A stretch of 64,000 nucleotides of DNA from Crenobacter caeni (GTDB lineage: Bacteria; Pseudomonadota; Gammaproteobacteria; Burkholderiales; Chromobacteriaceae): positions 62,001-126,000 of the forward strand of contig NZ_JAAGAA010000007.1 of NCBI RefSeq assembly GCF_010435965.1. Reading direction: 5' to 3'. The translations under genes and the position numbers were made by a program. The notes beneath the pieces were generated by a model. The model made no database searches, was not told the origin of the DNA, and saw nothing but the letters and a program-made list of their open reading frames with translations. Position 1 is the stretch's first letter. Each line of letters opens with the position of its first letter. Of this stretch, positions 28,837 through 41,963 are shown piece by piece.

Positions 28837-29772
28837 ATGAGGCGCGCGCCGGGCATGGGCTACCGGCTGGGTAGCGGCGTTGCGGCGCGCCTGCCGTTTG
28901 GCCGGGTTGAAGGCTTGCTGCTCGGCGTCGCGCTGATCTGGGGGGCGAGTTACAGCGTCGTCAAGGTCGCCGTGGCCGAGATATCCGTCGCGCAACTGTT
29001 GCTGCTGCGCTTCGGGCTGACCTTCTTGTTGCTGCTGCCCGCCCTCGGCGCGCTGGCCCGGCACTGGAGCGCGGCCGCGGCCGGCGGCGCCTTGCTGCTC
29101 GGGGCCAACCTGCTGGCGATCTTCGCGTGCGAGAGCTGGGGCGTCGCGCAGACTTCGGCCGCCAACGCGGCCTTCCTGGTCAGCCTGTGCGTCGCCTTCA
29201 CCCCCTTGTGCGAATGGTGGCTGCTGGGCGAGCGCCCCGTCGCGTCCGTGCTGGCGGCGGCGCTGGTGTCGGTGCTGGGCGCCTTGCTCTTGGCGTTCGC
29301 GCAGGGAGACGGGCTGCGCCTGCCGGGCGTCGGCGACGCGCTGATGGTGGCGGCGGCCTTGCTGCGTGCCCTGATGGTGTGCCTGACCCGGCGCCACGGC
29401 GGCCGGCACGGCTGGCCGGCGCTGACGATGACGGCGGTGCAGATGGGGGTGATGACTGCAGGCAGCGCGCTGCTGATGGCGGGGCAGTTCGGCACCGACT
29501 GGCCGGCCTTGCCGGTGAGCTGGCCGTTCTGGGCGGCGCTGGCCTTCCTGGTGGTGCTGTGCACGCTGTTCGCCTTTTTCGCGCAGAACTACGCGGCGTC
29601 CCGTACCTCCGCCTCGCGCGTCGCGCTGCTCACCGGCAGCGAGCCGCTATGGGGGGCGCTGGTCGCGGTGCTGTGGCTGGGCGAGCCCTTGTCCGCACAG
29701 GGTTGGCTGGGCGGCGCGCTGATCGTCGCCGCCGCGTGGTGGGTCAGCCGGCCGGGCGCGCGGCGCGGCTGA
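28837..29772 (+). CDS. EamA/DMT family transporter
   Basis: Inner-membrane transporter of the drug/metabolite superfamily, 311 aa with about ten hydrophobic segments arranged as two EamA repeats. The first repeat begins LLLGVALIWGASYSVVKVA, and the second ends with SEPLWGALVAVLWLGEPL. The ATG at 28837 has GGGAG 6 nt upstream. Members export amino acids or other small metabolites; the substrate cannot be inferred. The divergent LysR gene probably regulates it. A shared terminator separates it from serS. Confidence 0.88.
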   Translation: MRRAPGMGYRLGSGVAARLPFGRVEGLLLGVALIWGASYSVVKVAVAEISVAQLLLLRFGLTFLLLLPALGALARHWSAAAAGGALLLGANLLAIFACESWGVAQTSAANAAFLVSLCVAFTPLCEWWLLGERPVASVLAAALVSVLGALLLAFAQGDGLRLPGVGDALMVAAALLRALMVCLTRRHGGRHGWPALTMTAVQMGVMTAGSALLMAGQFGTDWPALPVSWPFWAALAFLVVLCTLFAFFAQNYAASRTSASRVALLTGSEPLWGALVAVLWLGEPLSAQGWLGGALIVAAAWWVSRPGARRG

Positions 29773-29777
29773 CAAGA

Positions 29778-29805
29778 AAACACCCGGCGCACAGGCCGGG
29801 TGTTT
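29778..29805. terminator. Bidirectional terminator between the EamA gene and serS
   Basis: Perfect 11-bp stem AAACACCCGGC / GCCGGGTGTTT with a 6-nt loop between two convergent genes. Confidence 0.85.
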
Positions 29806-29822
29806 GCGTGGGGCAGGGCGGT

Positions 29823-32431
<2,609 letters not shown>

Positions 32432-32488
32432 CCCCCGAGGCTAACGCGGCCGGCGGCCTGTGGCAAATGCGCAGGCCGGGCCACCGGT

Positions 32489-33979
32489 TCAGCGGGGTGG
32501 GTTCAGCGGCGCGTACTCTGCCGCGGCTTCCGCGGGCGACGCCAGCTGCCAGGTGGACTTCCTGCGCGCGTAAAACCCGAAGGGCGGCAGTGCGGCGAGT
32601 ACCAGCAGGCTGCACAGCAAGGCGGCGTAGCCGGGGGCGGACAGCGGGAAGTGTTCGCTAGCCGGCGGGATGAAGCCCAGCAACAGCGCGAACAGCGACG
32701 CGGCGGCGCCGGTGCCGGCGATCAGCGGCAGGCGGCCGAGCCGGTAGCCGCGTGTAACGTCCGGCTGGCTGCGGCGCAGGTAGAGCGCGCTGGCGAACAT
32801 CAGCAGGTAGACGATCAGGTAGAGCTGGGCGGCCAGTGCCGAGAGCAGCCAGAACGCGGCGGAGACGTCGGGGATCAGCACATAGACCGAGGAAATCAGC
32901 GAGACGACCAAGGCCTGCAGGCACATGATGTTGGCCGGCATGCCGGCGCGGTTCTCGCGCTGGAACCACGGCGGCAGCAGGCCGGCACGCCCCGCGTATT
33001 GCAGGCCCTTGGCCGAACCCGCGGTCCAGGTGAGCATCGAGCCGAACACGCCGGCGATCAGCATCAGGCCGACCGGCTTGAGCCAGGCCGCCAGCGGGCC
33101 TGTCAGCACCGCCGCGAACGCCTGCATCACGCCGACGGTCAGGCTGATCTCGTGCGCGGGTACCGCGGCGGCGATCGCCAGCGTCGGCGGGATGAAGATC
33201 AACAGCGTCAGGAGCACGCACAGGATCAGCGCGCGGCGCATGCCGGCAACCGGGTCGGCGAGGCGGCGCGCGTAGACGGCGTTCACTTCGATGCCCGAGT
33301 AGGCGAGAAAGCAGCTGACGATCAGCACCAGCGAGGCGAGTTCGCCCTCGAAATGCTGCCATAGCGAGGCGGCGCCCTTGCCGTGGCCGGCGAGCACGCC
33401 GCCGCCTTCAAGCTGCGGCCACAGCGCGGCCATGTTGAGCGGCGTGCTTGATGGCATGCCGCCCGACAGCGCGTGCACGGCAAGAAAGCTTAACAGCAGC
33501 GCCGGCAGCAGGGTGCCGATGAGCATGAACAGCGAGGAGAGCCGGGCGAGCGCTTCGACGCCGCGCAGGGCCAGCAGCGTGATCAGCCAGATCGACACCA
33601 CGACGACGGCGGCGGTGAACGCGCCGTTGCCGGCGAGCGCCGGGTTGAACAGGTAGGCCAGCGTGTCGGCACCGAAGGCGAGGATGACCGGCAGCAACAA
33701 CGCCGCCTGCACCCACATCAGCCAGCTCGCGGCAAAGCCCGCGCGCTCGCCGAAGGCCTGGCGCACCCAGCCGTAGATGCCACCGCGCCAGGTCGACCCC
33801 AGCTCGGCGGTCACCAGCGCGGCCGGGATGAAAAAGAGCAGCGCCGGCAGCACGAACAAGAGGATGGAGCCCAGGCCGTACATCGCCATGCCGGGCAGGG
33901 TGCGGATGCTGGCGACGGCGGCGACGTTCATCAGCGCGAGCGTCAGCCAGGTGAGGGGGCGGGTGGTGGTGTCACTCAT
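32489..33979 (-). CDS. gadC: Glutamate:GABA antiporter (GadC-like APC permease)
   Basis: APC-superfamily antiporter of 496 aa with about 12 membrane segments. The first segment [20 protein letters not shown] and [21 protein letters not shown] resemble GadC/glutamate:GABA antiporters. It is divergent from glutamate decarboxylase, making the standard pair that exports GABA in exchange for glutamate and consumes intracellular protons. The C-terminal tail is short and ends in an Ala/Pro-rich stretch, so the pH-gating C-plug known from E. coli GadC may differ. Confidence 0.85.
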   Translation of the reverse strand: MSDTTTRPLTWLTLALMNVAAVASIRTLPGMAMYGLGSILLFVLPALLFFIPAALVTAELGSTWRGGIYGWVRQAFGERAGFAASWLMWVQAALLLPVILAFGADTLAYLFNPALAGNGAFTAAVVVVSIWLITLLALRGVEALARLSSLFMLIGTLLPALLLSFLAVHALSGGMPSSTPLNMAALWPQLEGGGVLAGHGKGAASLWQHFEGELASLVLIVSCFLAYSGIEVNAVYARRLADPVAGMRRALILCVLLTLLIFIPPTLAIAAAVPAHEISLTVGVMQAFAAVLTGPLAAWLKPVGLMLIAGVFGSMLTWTAGSAKGLQYAGRAGLLPPWFQRENRAGMPANIMCLQALVVSLISSVYVLIPDVSAAFWLLSALAAQLYLIVYLLMFASALYLRRSQPDVTRGYRLGRLPLIAGTGAAASLFALLLGFIPPASEHFPLSAPGYAALLCSLLVLAALPPFGFYARRKSTWQLASPAEAAAEYAPLNPPR

Positions 33980-34097
33980 CGCAGGCCTTTGGCCGCGCCG
34001 CCGCCCGGACGATGTTGCGCGTCGATGCGGCGACGGTCCGTTGCGGGTGCATGGACTGGTTATTCATACGGCGTATGCGCAAATGTTTTTCAGATTC

Positions 34098-34111
34098 ACA
34101 GTCTAGACTGT
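34098..34111. promoter_or_regulatory. 14-bp perfect palindrome in the gadC-gadB divergent region
   Basis: ACAGTCTAGACTGT is a perfect palindrome roughly midway between the two start codons, flanked by lower-GC sequence (about 34075-34120) that should hold the promoters. It has the look of an operator for a dimeric regulator acting on both genes. A GC-rich hairpin (about 34120-34149) lies between it and the gadB ribosome site. Confidence 0.5.
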
Positions 34112-34165
34112 TCGTCATTGGCCGCCCGCGCTCTTGCCCCGGGCGGGCCGTCATCAGGAGATTCC

Positions 34166-35563
34166 ATGCCCTTGCATCGCGTCAGCCATCCGCTTGGCAA
34201 CGATTCCGTGTTCGGTTCCGACTCGCTCGCCCATGTGGCGGCTAGCAAGCGCTTTCCGGTGGCCGAACAGCCGCCGCGCGCGGTCTACCAGCTGGTACAC
34301 GACGAGCTCTACCTGGACGGCAACGCCCGCCAGAACCTGGCGACCTTCTGCCAGACTTGGGAGGAGGACGAGGTCCACCGGCTGATGGACCTGTCGATCG
34401 ACAAGAACATGATCGACAAGGACGAGTACCCGCAGACCGCCGAGCTGGAAAGCCGCTGCGTGCACATGCTGGCCGACCTCTGGCACTCGCCGGACGCCGC
34501 CGGCTCGCTGGGCACGTCGACCGTCGGCTCGAGCGAGGCGTGCATGCTGGGCGGGCTGGCCGCGCTGTGGCGCTGGCGCGCCGTGCGCAAGGCGAAGGGG
34601 CTTTCCACCGACCAGCCGAACATGGTGTGCGGCCCGGTGCAGGTGTGCTGGCACAAGTTCGCGCGCTACTGGGACGTCGAGTTGCGCGAGGTGCCGATGG
34701 CCGACGGCCACTGGCGGATGGACGCGGGCGATATGCTCGCGCGCGTCGACGAGAACACCATCGTGGTGGTGCCAACCTTCGGCCAGACCTTCACCGGCCT
34801 GTACGAGGACGTCGCCGCGCTCTCTGCCGCGCTGGATGGCCTGCAGGCCAGCACCGGCCTCGACGTCGCGCTGCACGTCGACGGGGCGAGCGGCGCGATG
34901 CTCGCGCCGTTTTGCGCGCCCGACGTCGTGTGGGACTTCCGCCTAGAGCGCGTGAAGTCGATCAGCACCTCCGGCCACAAGTTCGGCCTGGCGCCCTTGG
35001 GCGCGGGGTGGGTAGTCTGGCGCGACGCGGCCGACCTGCCCGAGGGGCTGATCTTCCACGTCAACTACCTGGGCGGCGACATGCCGACCTTCGCGCTGAA
35101 CTTCTCGCGCCCGGCCGGGCAGATCGTCGCGCAGTACTACAACTTCCTCCGGCTGGGCCGCGAGGGTTACCGCCGCGTGCATCAGGCGTGCTACGACACG
35201 GCGATGTTCCTCGCGCGCGAGCTGGTGAAGCTTGCGCCGTTCGAGATGCTGTACGACGGCAACCCCAAACAGGGCATTCCGGCACTGGCCTGGCGGGTCA
35301 AGGCGGGCAGCGCCCTGCCGTATACCTTGTACGACCTGGCCGACCGCCTGCGCACGCGCGGCTGGCTGGTGCCGGCGTACAGCCTGCCGGCCAATGCCGA
35401 GGAAGTGGTCGTGCAGCGCATCCTCGTCAAGCAGGGCATGTCGATCGACATGGCTCGGCTGTTGCTGGACGACTTCGCGCGCGAGATCGCGTTTTTTGAT
35501 ACGCACACGCCGCACGGCTTTGTGGGGGGCGAGGCGTCGGCCGGCAACCATAGCGGCCGCTGA
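34166..35563 (+). CDS. gadB: Glutamate decarboxylase
   Basis: PLP enzyme that converts glutamate to GABA using one proton, giving acid resistance with GadC. It has 465 aa, like GadA/GadB. Landmarks are [15 protein letters not shown], the Asp of the PLP pocket in [13 protein letters not shown], and the PLP lysine in [18 protein letters not shown] lies 5 nt before the ATG at 34166. The C-terminus ends in NHSGR rather than the HHT motif of E. coli GadB, so the pH-dependent C-terminal lock may work differently. The gene has its own terminator. Confidence 0.94.
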   Translation: MPLHRVSHPLGNDSVFGSDSLAHVAASKRFPVAEQPPRAVYQLVHDELYLDGNARQNLATFCQTWEEDEVHRLMDLSIDKNMIDKDEYPQTAELESRCVHMLADLWHSPDAAGSLGTSTVGSSEACMLGGLAALWRWRAVRKAKGLSTDQPNMVCGPVQVCWHKFARYWDVELREVPMADGHWRMDAGDMLARVDENTIVVVPTFGQTFTGLYEDVAALSAALDGLQASTGLDVALHVDGASGAMLAPFCAPDVVWDFRLERVKSISTSGHKFGLAPLGAGWVVWRDAADLPEGLIFHVNYLGGDMPTFALNFSRPAGQIVAQYYNFLRLGREGYRRVHQACYDTAMFLARELVKLAPFEMLYDGNPKQGIPALAWRVKAGSALPYTLYDLADRLRTRGWLVPAYSLPANAEEVVVQRILVKQGMSIDMARLLLDDFAREIAFFDTHTPHGFVGGEASAGNHSGR

Positions 35564-35586
35564 ACGGTTTTGGGGTGTGTGATACT

Positions 35587-35614
35587 GGCCCGGCCTGCGC
35601 GCCGGGCCTTTTTT
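35587..35614 (+). terminator. Intrinsic terminator of gadB
   Basis: 8-bp stem GGCCCGGC / GCCGGGCC with a 6-nt loop, followed by six T residues, 24 nt after the gadB stop. Confidence 0.9.
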
Positions 35615-35627
35615 CGCACCCGCCGCG

Positions 35628-35656
35628 TTGACCGTCCCGGAGCCCGCCTACATAAT
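35628..35656 (+). promoter_or_regulatory. Sigma-70 promoter of the thiMED operon
   Basis: TTGACC (35628-35633) and CATAAT (35651-35656) separated by 17 nt; each is one mismatch from consensus. Transcription would begin about 10 nt before the TPP aptamer. Confidence 0.75.
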
Positions 35657-35671
35657 CGGCCGCGCTGCTTT

Positions 35672-35750
35672 ATTGACACGGGGTGCCGCGCACGCGGCTG
35701 AGATACACCCGCATTACCTGATCTGGATCATGCCAGCGTAGGGATGTCGA
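35672..35750 (+). promoter_or_regulatory. TPP riboswitch (THI element)
   Basis: The conserved aptamer blocks appear in order: GGGGTGCC, GCTGAGA, then CCTGATCTGGATCATGCC and the closing GCGTAGGGA. Flanking TGACA and TGTCA can form the P1 stem. Thiamin pyrophosphate binding would repress the thiMED genes directly downstream. Confidence 0.95.
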
Positions 35751-35778
35751 CAGGCAGGCCCCGCGGCCTGACTGCGCC

Positions 35779-35798
35779 GTCCTTGCGCTCGCGAGGAC
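35779..35798 (+). promoter_or_regulatory. Ribosome-site-sequestering hairpin (riboswitch expression platform)
   Basis: GTCCTTGC pairs with GCGAGGAC (8 bp with one G-T pair) around a GCTC loop. The GAGGA ribosome site of thiM (35793-35797) lies inside the 3' arm, 8 nt before the ATG. No T tract follows, so the switch probably acts on translation. Confidence 0.65.
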
Positions 35799-35805
35799 AA
35801 GCAAG

Positions 35806-36615
35806 ATGACTCTCCCTGCCCAAGCCTTCGACGCCCGCGCCGCGGCGACCGCGCTCGCCGAACTGCGTGCCATCGCGCCGCTGGTGCACTGCCTGACCAA
35901 CCAGGTGGTTTCCAATTTCACCGCCAATGTGCTGCTCGCCGCCGGCGCCGCCCCCGCCATGGTCGTCGCCGAAGAAGAAGCCGGCGACTTCGCGGCGCTC
36001 GCCTCGGCGCTGCTCGTCAATGTCGGCACGCTGGACCGCCCGCAGGCAGCCGCGATGCGCGCGGCAGTCGGCGCCGCCAGCACTGCGGGCACGCCGTGGG
36101 TGCTCGACCCGGTCGCGGTGGGGGCGTTGGCCTGGCGCACCGCGTTCTGCCGCGAACTGCTGGCGTTCTCTCCCGCGGTGATCCGCGGCAACGCGTCCGA
36201 AATCATCGCGCTCGCTGGCGGCGCGGGCACCGGGCGCGGCGTCGACAGCACCGCCCAAAGCGACGCCGCGCTTGAGGCCGCGCGTGCGCTCGCCCGTCAG
36301 TGTGGCGCGCTGGTGGTGGTCACCGGCGCCACCGACTATCTGGTGGACGCGCAGTCGGCGCGGGGCATCGCCGGCGGTACGCCGCGCCTGCAGCAGGTCA
36401 CCGGCACCGGCTGCGCGCTCTCGGCGCTGGTGGCCGCCGCCTGCGGCTGCGGAGCCGTGCGGCTGGACGCGGTGGCGGCGGTGTGCGCGCTGATGAAGCT
36501 CGCCGGCGAACGCGCGGCGCTGGCAAGCCGCGGCCCGGGCAGCTTCGCCGTCGCCCTGCTCGACGAGCTGGGCACGCTTGCCAGCGCCGACCTCGCCGAG
36601 CGGTGGTGCGCATGA
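35806..36615 (+). CDS. thiM: Hydroxyethylthiazole kinase ThiM
   Basis: Salvage kinase phosphorylating 4-methyl-5-(2-hydroxyethyl)thiazole. It has 269 aa. Landmarks are [20 protein letters not shown] near the N-terminus, [26 protein letters not shown] and the anion-hole [12 protein letters not shown]. First gene of a translationally coupled thiM-thiE-thiD operon: its stop overlaps the thiE start as ATGA. The TPP riboswitch precedes it. Confidence 0.95.
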   Translation: MTLPAQAFDARAAATALAELRAIAPLVHCLTNQVVSNFTANVLLAAGAAPAMVVAEEEAGDFAALASALLVNVGTLDRPQAAAMRAAVGAASTAGTPWVLDPVAVGALAWRTAFCRELLAFSPAVIRGNASEIIALAGGAGTGRGVDSTAQSDAALEAARALARQCGALVVVTGATDYLVDAQSARGIAGGTPRLQQVTGTGCALSALVAAACGCGAVRLDAVAAVCALMKLAGERAALASRGPGSFAVALLDELGTLASADLAERWCA

Positions 36616-37243
36616 GCGCGCCCGACTACCGCGTCTACCTGGTGCTCGACCCCGGCCAGTGCGGCGGGCTCGAGGGCATGCTGAGGGTGAGCGAGGCGGC
36701 GATTGCAGGCGGTGCGGGCGTCGTGCAGTTGCGCGCACCCGACTGGAAAAAGCGCGATTGGTTGGCCGCCGCGCGTGCCTTGAAAACCCTGTGCCACGCG
36801 CGTGGCGCGCGGCTGCTCGTCAACGACCACCTTGACGTGGCGCTGGCCATCGGCGCCGACGGCGTGCACGTCGGCCAGGCCGACCTGCCGGCGGGCGTGG
36901 TGCGTTCGCTGCTGGGGCCGGACGCGATCGTCGGCCTGTCGGTGAGCAACGCGGCCGAACTGGCGGCGGCCGAGCTCGCCGCAGTCGACTACCTCGGCGT
37001 CGGGCCGGTGTTCGCCACCTTGAGCAAGCCGGACGCTGCGCCACCTGTCGGGCTTGCCGGCCTCGCGTCGCTGGTGTCGGCCGTGGGCAAACCCTGCGTC
37101 GCCATCGGCGGCATTAGCCTTGATAACGCGGCGTCCGTCGCCGCAACCGGCGTGGCAGGCGTCGCCGTGATCGGCGCGCTGTGCCGCGCCGCCGACCCGG
37201 CCGCAGCTGCCCGCGCCTTGCTCAACCATTTCCGGGAAAAGCC

Positions 37244-37247
<4 letters not shown>
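36612..37247 (+). CDS. thiE: Thiamine-phosphate synthase ThiE
   Basis: Joins thiazole phosphate and HMP pyrophosphate into thiamin monophosphate. TIM-barrel protein of 211 aa. Characteristic stretches are [36 protein letters not shown] (interrupted here for length), [10 protein letters not shown] and [11 protein letters not shown]. The start and stop overlap thiM and thiD respectively by 4 nt, so the three proteins are probably made together. Confidence 0.94.
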
Positions 37248-38044
<797 letters not shown>

Positions 38045-38118
38045 CGGGCCGGCCGCCTGTCTACAGTGAAATGCCGCCGTCTTGAGTGCGGCGACACTCT
38101 GCCAGCAGGAGGCCCGCC

Positions 38119-39567
38119 ATGCGCCAGCGACGCAACACCGACCGCACCCCTTCCGTCGACAGCGGAGCCTATCGGGTTCCGCTGGACGCGGCATATCTCA
38201 AAAAGCCCGCCCACCTGCGCACGCGCAAGGAGCGCTACGAGGCCGGCCGCGCGCTCAGGGTATCCACCCCGCGCGAGGCGCACGCAGGCTTTACGCCGCC
38301 CGCGGGGCGCGCCGACCCGGTCGAGCTGCTGCTCGCCTCCTGCGAGGGGCGGGACCCTGCGCTGCTGCCGATCCGCTGGGGGCGGATGCTCGCGTCCGAG
38401 TTCGCCTTCTACCGCGGCGCCGCGGCGATCATGGCGGCTGACCTTGCACGCACGCCGGTGACCGGCGTCGCGGTGCAGTCGTGCGGCGACTGCCACCTGA
38501 TGAACTTCGGCGCGTTCGCGACGCCCGAGCGGCGCGTGATCTTCGACATCAACGACTTCGACGAGACCTACCCCGCGCCGTGGGAGTGGGACCTCAAGCG
38601 GCTGGCGGCGAGCTTCGTGATCGCCAGTCTGCACAACGGGCACAAGGCGTCGGACGCCCGCGCCGCCGCACGCCGCGTGGTGCAGTGTTACCGCGACAAG
38701 CTGCGCGAGCTGATGGAGATGCCGGCGCTCAAGGCCTGGTATAGCGACCTCGACTACGAGGTGCTGATCGAGCAGACCGAGGACGAGATGCTGCGCAAGC
38801 GGCGGCGCAAGGTGCTGGACAAGGCGCTTGCGCACGACAGCGCGACCGAGTTCGTCAAGCTCGGCCAGATCGACGCGGGCACGCCGCGCATCCGCGACGC
38901 TCCGCCCTTGATCTTCCACCCGCAGGAATGGCAGCGCGAAGACTTCGATGAAACCATCCGCGAGAACCTGGCACGCTACCGTGCGTCCTTGCCGCCGGAG
39001 CGGCGCCTCTTGTTCGACCGCTACGAACTTGCCGACGCCGCGATCAAGGTGGTCGGCGTCGGCAGCGTTGGCACCCTGTGCGTGGTGTGCCTGTTTTTTG
39101 CCGCCGAGGACGACCCCTTGTTCTTGCAGGCGAAAGAGGCGAGGCCGTCGGTGCTCGCGCCCTACGTCGACGTCGAGCCGTTCGGCAGCGAGGGCGAGCG
39201 CGTGGTGTTCGGCCAGCGGCTGATGCAGGGGGCGTCCGACGTCTTCCTCGGCCACTTCGTCGGCGTTGCCGGCCGCCATGTCTACGTGCGGCAGCTGCGC
39301 GACGTCAAGGTCAAGCCGATGGTCGAGATCTTCGACCCGGATCATATGCTGGGCTTTGCCCGCAACACGGGCTGGGCGCTGGCGCGTGCGCACGCGCGTT
39401 CGGGCGACGCGGCGCTGATCGCCGGCTACATCGGCAAGGGGGGCGACCTTGCCGAGGCAATTGCCGAATTCGCGGTCGATTACGCGGCGCAGAACACCCG
39501 CGACTATCAGGCGCTGCGTGCCGCGGTGCTCGACGGCCGGATCGACTACCTGGAAGACGGTAGTTGA
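38119..39567 (+). CDS. DUF2252 family protein
   Basis: 482-aa cytoplasmic protein of the DUF2252 family, related to aminoglycoside-phosphotransferase/protein-kinase-like folds. Typical motifs are FYRGAAAIMAADLA, the CGDCHLMNFGAFATPERRVI block, DINDFDETYPAPWEWDLKRL and the C-terminal LARAHARSGDAALIAGYIG. I chose the ATG at 38119 because AGGAGG stands 6 nt upstream. No function is established; the conserved His/Asp residues suggest ATP- or metal-dependent chemistry. Neighbours (thiD before, pldA after) give no clue. Confidence 0.85.
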   Translation: MRQRRNTDRTPSVDSGAYRVPLDAAYLKKPAHLRTRKERYEAGRALRVSTPREAHAGFTPPAGRADPVELLLASCEGRDPALLPIRWGRMLASEFAFYRGAAAIMAADLARTPVTGVAVQSCGDCHLMNFGAFATPERRVIFDINDFDETYPAPWEWDLKRLAASFVIASLHNGHKASDARAAARRVVQCYRDKLRELMEMPALKAWYSDLDYEVLIEQTEDEMLRKRRRKVLDKALAHDSATEFVKLGQIDAGTPRIRDAPPLIFHPQEWQREDFDETIRENLARYRASLPPERRLLFDRYELADAAIKVVGVGSVGTLCVVCLFFAAEDDPLFLQAKEARPSVLAPYVDVEPFGSEGERVVFGQRLMQGASDVFLGHFVGVAGRHVYVRQLRDVKVKPMVEIFDPDHMLGFARNTGWALARAHARSGDAALIAGYIGKGGDLAEAIAEFAVDYAAQNTRDYQALRAAVLDGRIDYLEDGS

Positions 39568-39666
39568 ACTCGTAATGACAAATAAAAACCAAATACGCTT
39601 GAAAAAGCAAAATGGCTAGTTTTTGCTACGCTTGATGCATTGTTAGCGTTGGTGCAAGGGGAAAGC

Positions 39667-40758
39667 ATGGTGCGGCTAAGGGGCTTGGCCTGGCTGATGG
39701 TGGGGGCGGCTGCGCCCGTGATGGCAGGGGGGCTGGCCGAGTGCACGCTCATGGGCGACGCGGAGGCGCGACTGGCCTGCTACGACCGGGTAGCCGGCCG
39801 TTTGCCGGCGCCGCCGCTCCCCGCCTCAGGCGGTGCGACGGCCGGATCGGCCGCGCCCAGCCTGCCTGAACTGCAGGCGCCGGCAGGTGGCGAGGAGGCT
39901 GGGCGGGACAGCTGGGGCAACCTGGCCGGCCTGGGTGCCGAGTCATTCTCCCGCCGTTGGCAGCTCGAGCCGCAGTTCAAGGACGGCACCTTCAAGATCA
40001 AGCCTTACCAGCCGGTATACATCCTGCCCCTGTCGTGGCGCGAGCGGATCAACAACGACCCCTGTTCGCTCAACCCGCTCAACTGCTCGCAGCGCGGCGA
40101 CCAGGACTACGACCGTACCGAGCTCAAGTTCCAGCTCTCGCTCAAGACCAAGCTATGGCAGGACATGCTGGGGTCGGAAGTTGACCTGTGGGCCGCGTAT
40201 ACCCAGCAGGCGTTCTGGCAGGCGTACGACAGCCAGAACTCTTCGCCCTTCCGCGAAACGGACTACCAGCCGGAAGTATGGGCGACCTTTCCGGTCGAGG
40301 CGGGGCCTGACTGGCTGAGGCTCAGGATGGTCAACGTCGGCGCAGTCCACCAGAGCAATGGCGAGACCAATCCGCTGTCGCGCTCGTGGAACCGCCTGTA
40401 CGCAAGCTTCGGCCTGACCTCGGGAGACTTGTCGGTGATCGTCAAGCCATGGTGGCGCATCCCGGAGAGCGGCAGCGGCGACAACAACCCGGACATCAGC
40501 GATTTTGTCGGGCGCATGGAGACGGTAGCCGTCTACCCCTGGCGCAACAACGTGTTCTCGCTGACCTGGCGCAACAACCTCAAATTCGGCAGCAGCACGC
40601 CGAACCGTTCGTTCTTCCAGTTCGAGTGGGCATTCCCGATTTCGGGCAACCTGCACGGTTACGTGCAGGCGTTCAACGGCTGGGGCGACTCGCTGCAGAA
40701 CTACAACTTCCACAACAAGGGCATCGGGCTCGGCGTCTCGCTGACCGAGTGGCGTTAG
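39667..40758 (+). CDS. pldA: Outer-membrane phospholipase A (OMPLA)
   Basis: Beta-barrel phospholipase A1 that hydrolyses misplaced outer-leaflet phospholipids when dimerised with calcium. Signal peptide is about residues 1-20 (cleaved after VMA), followed by a Cys-containing region (CTLMGDAEARLACYDRVAG) and a Pro/Ala-rich segment; the barrel covers roughly 90-363. The catalytic triad is H228, S230 and N242 in HQSNG...SRSWNR, with the same spacing as E. coli H142/S144/N156. AAGGGGA precedes the ATG. The upstream ~100 nt are AT-rich and likely hold the promoter. Confidence 0.93.
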   Translation: MVRLRGLAWLMVGAAAPVMAGGLAECTLMGDAEARLACYDRVAGRLPAPPLPASGGATAGSAAPSLPELQAPAGGEEAGRDSWGNLAGLGAESFSRRWQLEPQFKDGTFKIKPYQPVYILPLSWRERINNDPCSLNPLNCSQRGDQDYDRTELKFQLSLKTKLWQDMLGSEVDLWAAYTQQAFWQAYDSQNSSPFRETDYQPEVWATFPVEAGPDWLRLRMVNVGAVHQSNGETNPLSRSWNRLYASFGLTSGDLSVIVKPWWRIPESGSGDNNPDISDFVGRMETVAVYPWRNNVFSLTWRNNLKFGSSTPNRSFFQFEWAFPISGNLHGYVQAFNGWGDSLQNYNFHNKGIGLGVSLTEWR

Positions 40759-41165
40759 CTCGCGTCGCCCCGGCACAGGGGCCTGCCGATCTCGATCAGC
40801 GGGGCGAGCGGCATGTTCACCCCGCCGATCGAATCGTCGTACTTCCACACCTTCAGCGGTGCCGGGTAGCCGGCGGCGACCGCGCGGTCGTTGAGCGCGT
40901 AGCTGACGTTATCGTCGCCGGTCAGCGTGATCGCGCCGCCATCGTCGCAGCCCAGCGTGCCGCCGGTCAGCGTCAGCGGCCAGCGCTCGCCCAGATCGGC
41001 CGCGCGCAAGACCAGCTTGTCGGGTTTGGGCGTGCCGGCGGCAAACAACAGGCTCGCCGCCAGCAACAGCAGCAAGGCGACCATCAGGCGGGGACGCAGC
41101 CCCCCCTGCTTGCGCGGGCGGCGGCGTGCGCCAGGCTGGGCGGTGTAGGCAAGAGAGGGGGTCAT
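40755..41165 (-). CDS. DUF2511 (YebY-like) secreted or membrane-anchored protein
   Basis: 136-aa protein with a basic N-terminus, one hydrophobic segment (about residues 28-44) and a C-terminal domain reminiscent of E. coli YebY. That domain includes LRAADLGERWPLT, then GTLGCDDGGAITL, YALNDRAVAAGYP and a final LAPLIEIGRPLC. Two cysteines could form a disulfide outside the membrane. Its stop overlaps the convergent pldA stop by 4 nt. YebY is linked to copper/heme uptake genes in enterobacteria, but no such genes are here. Function unknown. Confidence 0.7.
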   Translation of the reverse strand: MTPSLAYTAQPGARRRPRKQGGLRPRLMVALLLLLAASLLFAAGTPKPDKLVLRAADLGERWPLTLTGGTLGCDDGGAITLTGDDNVSYALNDRAVAAGYPAPLKVWKYDDSIGGVNMPLAPLIEIGRPLCRGDAS

Positions 41166-41190
41166 CGCTTCGTCCTCGGCTTGTGCAGGT

Positions 41191-41802
41191 TCAGAACTGT
41201 TTGACGCAGCCGCAGACCACGCCCCACACCGTCAACTCCTGGTGCGGTGCGAGCACGATCGGCGCATAGCGCGCGTTTTCCGGCAACAACACGACGCGGC
41301 CGTCCCGCCTTTGCAGGCGCTTGACGGTCGGCTCGCCGTCGACGCCCGCGAGCACGATGTCGCCGTCGCGCGCGGTGCGGCGGGGGTCGATCACCAGAAG
41401 GTCGCCCTCGTCGATGCCGGCGCCGGTCATCGAGTCGCCCTCGACACGCACCATGAAGCGCTCGCCGGTCAGCAGCAGCGCGTTGAGGTCGACGTAGTCG
41501 TCGACATGGTCGTCGGCCGGGCTGGGCAGGCCCGCGCGCACCTTGCTCGCGAAGACAGGCACGTTGGCCGCCTCGGTCAGCGGTGCAGGCAGCAGGCGGG
41601 CAGGGTAGGGCGGCACCTGGCGCGCCGCGCCGGCAAGGCGCAGGCTGCGCGCGGCGATCCGCCGCTCGACAAAGTCGATCACCGCGCCCTTGTCCTGCTC
41701 GGGAACGCGGATCTGTACCAGCGGGCCTTGCTCGCCGAAACGGCCGCTGCCTTTCTTGCGGCCGGCGCCGACGCGGGCGCCGCCGTGGGTGTGTTCGGTC
41801 AT
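41191..41802 (-). CDS. UmuD/LexA-like S24 autoprotease with N-terminal extension
   Basis: 203-aa LexA-superfamily serine protease. Self-cleavage should occur at A90-G91 in VRAGLPSPADD, with the Ser/Lys dyad at S124 (EGDSM) and K161 (VKRLQR), the same 37-residue spacing as UmuD S60/K97. UmuD is about 139 aa; here about 66 residues are added at the N-terminus, with a basic Gly-rich GARVGAGRKKGSGRFGE segment found in some UmuD/ImpA-like and repressor proteins. AGGAGGA precedes the ATG. No umuC follows and I find no clear LexA box upstream. Confidence 0.85.
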   Translation of the reverse strand: MTEHTHGGARVGAGRKKGSGRFGEQGPLVQIRVPEQDKGAVIDFVERRIAARSLRLAGAARQVPPYPARLLPAPLTEAANVPVFASKVRAGLPSPADDHVDDYVDLNALLLTGERFMVRVEGDSMTGAGIDEGDLLVIDPRRTARDGDIVLAGVDGEPTVKRLQRRDGRVVLLPENARYAPIVLAPHQELTVWGVVCGCVKQF

Positions 41803-41963
41803 GCTGTTTCCTCCTGTTTTGAATTCTGCACCTAAAATCAAAATGCGGCAAGCATCATAAGGCGCAGGCGAGCGCAGCCGTTGCCGATAGGCAACAGCAG
41901 AGGAGGAAAGCAGGGAGAGGAGGGTACGCGCCGGCGGGATGCGCCGACGCGAGTGGGCAGGCT

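Noticed and set aside
41803-41963. A LexA/SOS box upstream of the UmuD-like gene
   Set aside because: No CTGT-N8-ACAG match is present in the region; only a short GTTGCC/GGCAAC hairpin is visible.
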